From: Candidatus Saccharimonadota bacterium
Lineage (GTDB): Bacteria > Patescibacteriota > Saccharimonadia > Saccharimonadales > Saccharimonadaceae
Length of the DNA stretch: 64,000 nucleotides
Reading direction: 5' to 3'
Assembly: GCA_028286285.1 (NCBI GenBank)
Contig: JAQBRV010000002.1
Coordinates: 1-64,000, forward strand
In this document: piece after piece, positions 59,431-64,000 of the stretch
How the letters are laid out: every line of letters starts with the position of its first letter
Position numbering within the stretch: the first letter of the stretch is position 1
Notes under the pieces: generated by a model
Told to the model about the DNA's origin: nothing
The model's input: only the letters and a program-made list of their open reading frames with translations
Databases searched by the model: none
Position numbers and translations under genes: made by a program

Positions 59431-60510
59431 ATGCAACCACTTCTCAAACGCCTGACGACCCTTCGAGCAGATATCGCGGCTGCCTCCGAGCAGCTTGCCA
59501 TTGACGAGAAGGCTTCCCAAGCTGCCAGTCTGGAGTCAGAACTCAACCAGTCTGAGGTGTGGAATAACCCCATTAGCGCACAGGAAAAGAGCAAACAACT
59601 CGCCGCTTTAAATAATATCGTACAGCCATGGCAAACACTGAAGACCCAAGCGAACGATATCGCTGAATTGATGGAATTTGATGACCCCAGTCTTTTGAAA
59701 GAAGTCGAGGGGCAGGTGAGCGCACTCGAGCTTGAATTGGCTGCCCGCAAGAAAGATCTATTATTCAATGGTAAATATGACGACCATAACGCTATTATTC
59801 GCATTAGTGCCGGTGTCGGTGGGACTGACGCCCAAGATTTTGCTGAAATGCTCGAACGTATGTACCTGCGCTGGGCAGAGCGGGCGGGGATTGATGCAAA
59901 AATCGTGGAGCGTTCGGCCGGCGAAGAGGCTGGTGTGAAAACCAGCCTGATTGAGTGCGTTGGCGTCTTTGCCTATGGCAAATTGCGCAGCGAAAACGGC
60001 GTGCACCGACTCGTGCGGCTCAGTCCGTTCAACAGTGATAATCTGCGTCAGACCAGCTTTGCGCTAGTAGAAGTTTTGCCGCAAATCGATCGACCCGACG
60101 AGGTGGAGCTAGATGATAAAGACCTCAAGATTGATGTCTACCGCGCCGGCGGCCACGGTGGACAGAGCGTTAACACCACCGATAGTGCTGTGCGCGTGAC
60201 ACACCTGCCGACCAATATTGTGGTGGCTATCCAAAATGAGCGCTCACAGTTACAAAATAAAGAAACGGCACTCAAGATTGTACGTTCCAAGCTAGCTCAG
60301 CTGCAGCTGGAGCAGCACGCTGAAACGATTGGCGATCTCCAAGCCGGGGAATCGGCTAATTGGGGCTCTCAGATTCGAAATTATGTCCTACATCCATACA
60401 CACTTGTTAAAGATACCCGGACTAAATACGAAGAAAACGATACCAAGGCAGTGCTTGATGGCAAAATTGATGGTTTTATGACGGCCTATCTCGAAGCACA
60501 TCTCGGATAA
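59431..60510 (+). CDS. prfB: Peptide chain release factor 2
   Basis: A 359-residue factor. SPF recognition tripeptide is in RLSPFNSDNLRQTS, so it reads UGA and UAA. GGQ is in [17 protein letters not shown] near 240. It is a single uninterrupted frame, without the programmed +1 frameshift at codon 26 of many bacteria. TACAAT (59417-59422) ends 8 nt before the ATG and lies inside the end of murL, so the mRNA is leaderless. Its presence shows UGA is a normal stop here. Confidence 0.94.
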   Translation: MQPLLKRLTTLRADIAAASEQLAIDEKASQAASLESELNQSEVWNNPISAQEKSKQLAALNNIVQPWQTLKTQANDIAELMEFDDPSLLKEVEGQVSALELELAARKKDLLFNGKYDDHNAIIRISAGVGGTDAQDFAEMLERMYLRWAERAGIDAKIVERSAGEEAGVKTSLIECVGVFAYGKLRSENGVHRLVRLSPFNSDNLRQTSFALVEVLPQIDRPDEVELDDKDLKIDVYRAGGHGGQSVNTTDSAVRVTHLPTNIVVAIQNERSQLQNKETALKIVRSKLAQLQLEQHAETIGDLQAGESANWGSQIRNYVLHPYTLVKDTRTKYEENDTKAVLDGKIDGFMTAYLEAHLG

Positions 60511-60585
60511 TCTTGGTAACTGGTAACGCTTTTGTTTCATATGTTCAGCGAGTATAGTGATATACAAGAAATAAGGAGATAGATC

Positions 60586-61098
60586 ATGGCAGAACTTCAC
60601 AGGGATATACCGCGCGAGCCATCACTGCTAGATACCGCGATGAGGATTGAGAACCCAGAACATCTAGAGCGACTTAAGCTCAAGCTTGAAGAGTATAAAG
60701 AACGGACTAAAAAGCGAGCAAAACGAGTGGAGGATACCCATCCTGATCTTCAATTATTGCAAGTTGGCCCAGATATCTTCAAGGAGCCGATTCTCGACTA
60801 TGTAGTTACTGCTGCTGCCGTGCGCGACACGACGACTGACCCAATCGTGATTACTGAAGTGGCTCTTGCTGTGGGAGAGGCGACAGGTTACGATGTTTCT
60901 CGATCTGTGACAGTGCCATTTCGCTACAATGACGATGGAATGGTGTTCGAGCCAGACTTTAAGCAACTCCGGCAAGAGGCGACACTCGCAGACCTCGGAT
61001 TCTCAAGTGCATACGCAGTCATTAAAGCGTACGCAAATAACGATCTCTGGGGTATTGAAGGTGGCACTGGTCTTCCCTCTATCCCTGTCGGAGAATAG
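60586..61098 (+). CDS. Unknown soluble protein
   Basis: A 170-residue protein. The first 55 residues are helical and very charged (HLERLKLKLEEYKERTKKRAKRVED), the rest reads as a compact alpha/beta domain (DYVVTAAAVRDTTTDPIVITEVALAVGEATGYDVSRSVTVPFRYND). No Cys and no enzyme motif. AAGGAG is 9 nt upstream; a TATAGT lies at about 60554, with the direct repeat GGTAACTGGTAAC before it. It precedes the Nudix gene by 7 nt and may share its transcript. Function unknown. Confidence 0.65.
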   Translation: MAELHRDIPREPSLLDTAMRIENPEHLERLKLKLEEYKERTKKRAKRVEDTHPDLQLLQVGPDIFKEPILDYVVTAAAVRDTTTDPIVITEVALAVGEATGYDVSRSVTVPFRYNDDGMVFEPDFKQLRQEATLADLGFSSAYAVIKAYANNDLWGIEGGTGLPSIPVGE

Positions 61099-61105
61099 AT
61101 AGGAC

Positions 61106-61600
61106 ATGACCAAGACAGTCAAGCAACTAACGCTTCTTTTCCTCAGAGAAGATAATCGTATTCTCCTTGCCATGAAAAAACGAGGCTTTGGAGTGAACCG
61201 CTGGAACGGGGTTGGCGGCAAAGTTGAGGCTGACGAGTCACTCGAGATGGCGATGGTGCGTGAGACACAGGAGGAGATTGGAGTAACGCCGATCAATTAC
61301 AAAAAAGTCGGAGACATTCGCTTTGACGAATTCTTCAAAGGTGAACCGACGCTGATGCATGTTCATGTATTTGTCGCCAATCAGTGGGAAGGGTCACCGA
61401 CCGAAACAGAAGAAATGAAGCCAGCCTGGTTTGATGTGAATAATATTCCGTATGCACAAATGTGGCCTGACGATCCGTACTGGCTACCTCTGGTAGTAGA
61501 TGGCTATAAAGTTTCTGCCGATTTTACGCTCGATGAAAATGATGTAATCATAAGCTCCGACGTACAAAAGGTCGAAGAACTTCCTGCACGCCTCGAGTAA
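61106..61600 (+). CDS. Nudix hydrolase, MTH1-like 8-oxo-dGTP diphosphatase
   Basis: A 164-residue protein. The Nudix box is complete: GGKVEADESLEMAMVRETQEEIGV near 37-60 (Gx5Ex7REUxEExGU). The preceding GFGVNRWNGVGGKVE resembles the MTH1 type that clears oxidised purine nucleotides. It ends in PYAQMWPDDPYWLPLVVDG, again MTH1-like. Function: hydrolyse 8-oxo-dGTP or related nucleotides to monophosphates. Start ATG 7 nt after the previous gene; the ribosome binding site AATAGATAGGACATG has a weak GGA. Confidence 0.88.
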   Translation: MTKTVKQLTLLFLREDNRILLAMKKRGFGVNRWNGVGGKVEADESLEMAMVRETQEEIGVTPINYKKVGDIRFDEFFKGEPTLMHVHVFVANQWEGSPTETEEMKPAWFDVNNIPYAQMWPDDPYWLPLVVDGYKVSADFTLDENDVIISSDVQKVEELPARLE

Positions 61601-61632
61601 TGCACCGGCTGCTTATGCTATAATGAAATGTA

Positions 61633-62319
61633 ATGATTCTGTTAGATAGGGTAACAAAAACCTACGGTAAAGATAGCTCAAAACCGGCCATAAATCGGGT
61701 GAGTCTTCATATTGAACCTCGTGAATTCGTGATCTTGGTAGGAACCAGTGGCGCCGGTAAGTCGACGCTGTTAAAACTCCTAACCCGCGAAGAAAAACCG
61801 ACCAGCGGCAAGATCGTGGTGGGCGGTATCGACTACGACACTCTGCGCGACAAACATATCCCGTTGCTACGTCGTAAGATTGGTGTTGTTTTTCAGGATT
61901 TCAAACTTCTACCACAGCGCACCGTCTATGAAAATATTGCCTTCGCCCTGGAGATTGCCGGCATGACCAATCGTGAAATTCGCAGCACTGTGCCAAAAGT
62001 TATCGAATTAGTCGGACTGACAGGCAAGGAAAAGAACTTCCCGCATCAACTCTCCGGTGGTGAACGACAACGCGTGGCAATTGCGCGTGCGGTCGTGCGT
62101 CAACCGAAGATCTTGATTGCCGATGAGCCAACTGGTAACCTCGACCCGCGCCACAGTTGGGATATCGTCCGCCTGCTTGAAAAGATTAATAAATACGGCA
62201 CGACAGTACTGCTGACGACGCACAACGTCGATATTGTTAATAAGCTCAAGCGCCGTGTGGTCACATTGGAACACGGCAAGATTACGAGTGACCAAGCTGA
62301 GGGGAGCTACAGGCAATGA
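61633..62319 (+). CDS. ftsE: Cell division ATP-binding protein FtsE
   Basis: A 228-residue ABC ATPase. Walker A GTSGAGKST near 37-45, Q-loop VFQDFKLLP, signature LSGGERQRVAIARA near 136-150, Walker B ILIADEPTGNLD. TATAAT ends 8 nt before the ATG and no Shine-Dalgarno, so leaderless. It overlaps ftsX by 4 nt (ATGA). With FtsX it drives a peptidoglycan hydrolase at the septum. Confidence 0.95.
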   Translation: MILLDRVTKTYGKDSSKPAINRVSLHIEPREFVILVGTSGAGKSTLLKLLTREEKPTSGKIVVGGIDYDTLRDKHIPLLRRKIGVVFQDFKLLPQRTVYENIAFALEIAGMTNREIRSTVPKVIELVGLTGKEKNFPHQLSGGERQRVAIARAVVRQPKILIADEPTGNLDPRHSWDIVRLLEKINKYGTTVLLTTHNVDIVNKLKRRVVTLEHGKITSDQAEGSYRQ

Positions 62320-63299
62320 GCAAGCAAAAAGTCGATGCTAAAGCTTTCGCCCAACGCCGTCGCAAACGTCGCCAATGGCTGACGTTTGTCCGCATGTGCC
62401 GCTACGGCGTGAACAACTTCAGCCGAAATACATGGCTGACGGTAGCAGCTACAGCCGTTATGACGATTACTCTGTTGATCATCTTCATAACATTATCGGC
62501 TCGTAATATTCTAGCCGATAGCCTGACGGAAGTCAGTAAAAAAGTCGACATGTCGATCTATCTCGATAAAGCGACTACCGATGTCGACGCCGGCAAAATT
62601 GCTGCTTCGATTGAGACTCTGCCATCTGTTAATAGTGTGACCTATGTTTCTCCTGCACAAGCTAGGAAAGATGTTGCTGAGCAAAACAAGAACAGTGACG
62701 GCACACTACAGGCGCTCAACGAGGCGTCCAATGAGTTACCAGGAACCCTCAGGGTTAGTCTTCGCGATATCAATGATACCTCTGAACTGGATACATATGT
62801 CCAAAAAAATGCCTTCCTCAAGAAACACATTGATACCAAGCGCGAACCATCATTTAGCGGAGGAGGTAAAAGCACTATCCAAACAATTGCGAGCTGGGTC
62901 GGCTTTGCCGAGAAACTTGGTCTGCTCGCTAGCAGCGTATTTATTGTGCTGTCATCGCTCATCGTCTTCAATACGATTCGTATGGCGATTTTCAACCGAA
63001 AAGAAGAGATTCAAATGATGAAACTCATCGGGGCAGACAAAAGCTTCATCCGTGGTCCGTTTATTGTCGAGGCTATCGTCTATGGCTTTATTGCTGCACT
63101 GGTCGCCACCGGGCTCGGCATTCTGATACTGGTCGGTGCAAAAGACGGTTTGACGGCATTTGGTATTATCGTTCAGCCGACAATCGATGTGGCGATTATC
63201 TATAGTCCATTCGTGTTGATGATTATGATTGTCGCCGGTGCGCTGATCGGCGTCATCTCGTCTCTGTTTGCGACCCGAAAATATCTAAAAATATCGTAA
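62316..63299 (+). CDS. ftsX: Cell division protein FtsX
   Basis: A 327-residue membrane protein. A basic cytoplasmic start (QRRRKRRQWLTFV), helix 1 near 40-60, a large outside loop (about 65-200) containing DKATTDVDAGKIAASIETLPSVNSVTYVSPAQA, and three more helices near 205-230, 255-280 and 295-317. The outer loop is where a coiled-coil hydrolase or activator docks, fitting the PcsB-like gene that follows at 63345. It pairs with FtsE. Confidence 0.93.
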   Translation: MSKQKVDAKAFAQRRRKRRQWLTFVRMCRYGVNNFSRNTWLTVAATAVMTITLLIIFITLSARNILADSLTEVSKKVDMSIYLDKATTDVDAGKIAASIETLPSVNSVTYVSPAQARKDVAEQNKNSDGTLQALNEASNELPGTLRVSLRDINDTSELDTYVQKNAFLKKHIDTKREPSFSGGGKSTIQTIASWVGFAEKLGLLASSVFIVLSSLIVFNTIRMAIFNRKEEIQMMKLIGADKSFIRGPFIVEAIVYGFIAALVATGLGILILVGAKDGLTAFGIIVQPTIDVAIIYSPFVLMIMIVAGALIGVISSLFATRKYLKIS

Positions 63300-63308
63300 G
63301 CGTAAGCG

Positions 63309-63337
63309 TTGACACTTCCGCCTCGTCGTGCTAGCAT
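63309..63337 (+). promoter_or_regulatory. Promoter of the PcsB-like gene, leaderless spacing
   Basis: TTGACA (63309-63314), 17 nt ending TGC, TAGCAT (63332-63337), then 7 nt to the ATG at 63345. Confidence 0.8.
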
Positions 63338-63344
63338 AGAACTA

Positions 63345-64000
63345 ATGAAACAACGGTCCACCACACCAGTTTCGACCTCTTTTACTGCCAAGGCAGTTCT
63401 TGTCGCTGCCGTCGTCTTGATGGCTATTGCTGGACCCGTGCAAATGGCGACCACAGTAAAAGCCGACCGCTACGACGACCAGATTGCGGCTATTCAGCAA
63501 GAAGTTAATCGATACCAAGCAGCTGCTAACGAGCTAGCGGGCAAAGCGGACACATTGCAACGCGAACTGAGTCGGCTTAACAACGAGAAGGCACAGCTAC
63601 AAGCTCAGATTGATCTAAGCCAAGCCAAGTACGACAAACTCGTCAGCGACATCGCTCAGACTGAAGCCAAGATCGCCGATAACCGAAAAGCGCTTGGTGA
63701 AACGATTGCTGACCTCTATATCGATGGAAAAGTGTCACCCCTGGAGATGTTGGCTAGTAGCAAGAACATCGGTGACTACGTGGACAAACAATCATACCGC
63801 GAAGCCATTAGCACCAAGCTGACGAGCACAATCGAAGAGATCAAAGCCCTCAAGAAAAAACTTGAAAGCGACAAAATAGATGTTGAACACATTCTGGCAG
63901 ATCAAAAGAATCAGCGCGAAGCATTGACGGCAAAAGAGAATGAGCAACAGAAGCTCGTTAATGATACGAAGGGTGAGGAAGCAGCTTACCAGAACCTTTC
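63345..64000 (+). CDS. PcsB/CwlO/EnvC-like coiled-coil protein, 5' part
   Basis: At least 218 residues, cut by the end of the window. A signal peptide is visible (basic start MKQRSTT, hydrophobic helix at about 15-33 and AxA-like site after VKA), then a long coiled coil (about 37-218) with Gln/Leu/Lys heptads: RYDDQIAAIQQEVNRYQ, LQRELSRLNNEKAQLQAQ, and ETIADLYIDGKVSPLEMLASSKNIGDYVD typical of the PcsB N-terminal region. A C-terminal peptidase (M23 or CHAP) is expected beyond 64000. As partner of FtsEX it would cleave septal peptidoglycan. Start: promoter 7 nt upstream, no Shine-Dalgarno. Confidence 0.85.
   Translation, partial: MKQRSTTPVSTSFTAKAVLVAAVVLMAIAGPVQMATTVKADRYDDQIAAIQQEVNRYQAAANELAGKADTLQRELSRLNNEKAQLQAQIDLSQAKYDKLVSDIAQTEAKIADNRKALGETIADLYIDGKVSPLEMLASSKNIGDYVDKQSYREAISTKLTSTIEEIKALKKKLESDKIDVEHILADQKNQREALTAKENEQQKLVNDTKGEEAAYQNL

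Noticed and set aside
59431-59520. Programmed +1 frameshift in prfB
   Set aside because: The gene is a single open frame from the start; no in-frame early UGA.
1-64000. UGA recoded as Gly (as in Gracilibacteria)
   Set aside because: UGA ends real genes such as 2025-2429 and adk, and RF2 is encoded.
1-64000. CRISPR arrays, insertion sequences, prophage genes and tRNA genes
   Set aside because: No regularly spaced repeats, transposase motifs, phage genes or cloverleaf with a GTTCGAnTC T-arm were recognised.

Overview
The window looks like a chromosomal segment of a Candidatus Saccharibacteria (TM7, Patescibacteria/CPR) genome. This is inferred from compact, single-copy housekeeping genes at about 45-50% GC, a 591-residue IF-2, a type B ribosomal protein L31, a KGG-repeat protein, many short lineage-type proteins of unknown function, and an eroded rpsB-tsf-frr-uppS cluster without pyrH, cdsA or dxr. 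RF1 and RF2 are both encoded and UGA is used as a stop, so the standard code applies and recoding of the Gracilibacteria kind does not. No database search was possible, so family names rest on recognised motifs.

Layout. 0-5.5 kb: 5S rRNA, a KGG protein, a small zincin, a ROK kinase, an envelope protein with a sorting-signal-like tail, rpsA and infB. 5.5-11.7 kb: a block of proteins of unknown function, including two strikingly GC-rich genes (6.9-8.2 kb) behind an AT-rich divergent promoter with a structured leader of about 240 nt, plus a gene-free hairpin-rich stretch at 10.7-11.0 kb. 11.7-20.6 kb: fmt-def-priA, a PRTase-like protein, a winged-helix regulator, recJ, a type IV pilin-like protein, rpsU-yqeY, adk-map. 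20.7-25.2 kb: ftsA-ftsZ-nrdR, a thioredoxin-fold protein with VKOR, and a DoxX-like protein. 25.2-28.5 kb: a T-box-like leader, a frame-disrupted small ORF and ileS. 28.5-37.6 kb: small proteins, galU, rplU, parA-parB, lepB, an LCP ligase and an HtrA protease. 37.6-47.6 kb: prmC-prfA-rpmE, rpsB-tsf, frr, uppS, rseP, a CPBP protease, proS and greA. 47.6-64 kb: lysS, serS, hpf, secA, an M16 peptidase, murD-murL, prfB, a Nudix hydrolase, ftsE-ftsX and the start of a PcsB/CwlO-like hydrolase activator.

How the genes fit together. Translation (initiation, elongation, release, recycling, ribosome hibernation, four aminoacyl-tRNA synthetases) and cell envelope or division (FtsA, FtsZ, FtsEX plus a coiled-coil partner, MurD-MurL, UppS, LCP, SecA, LepB, RseP) dominate. 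MurD-MurL suggests that D-glutamate in peptidoglycan is made by epimerising the MurNAc-dipeptide precursor and not from free D-Glu. VKOR with a thioredoxin-fold partner suggests oxidative folding of secreted proteins.

The most unusual signals are regulatory. About 15 or more genes have a -10 box only 6-11 nt before the start codon, implying leaderless mRNAs. A second promoter class, TTGACA-N14-TGN-TAnnnT, precedes mostly unknown genes. ileS has a T-box-like leader. The GC-rich gene pair appears to be foreign DNA, possibly from an actinobacterial host.
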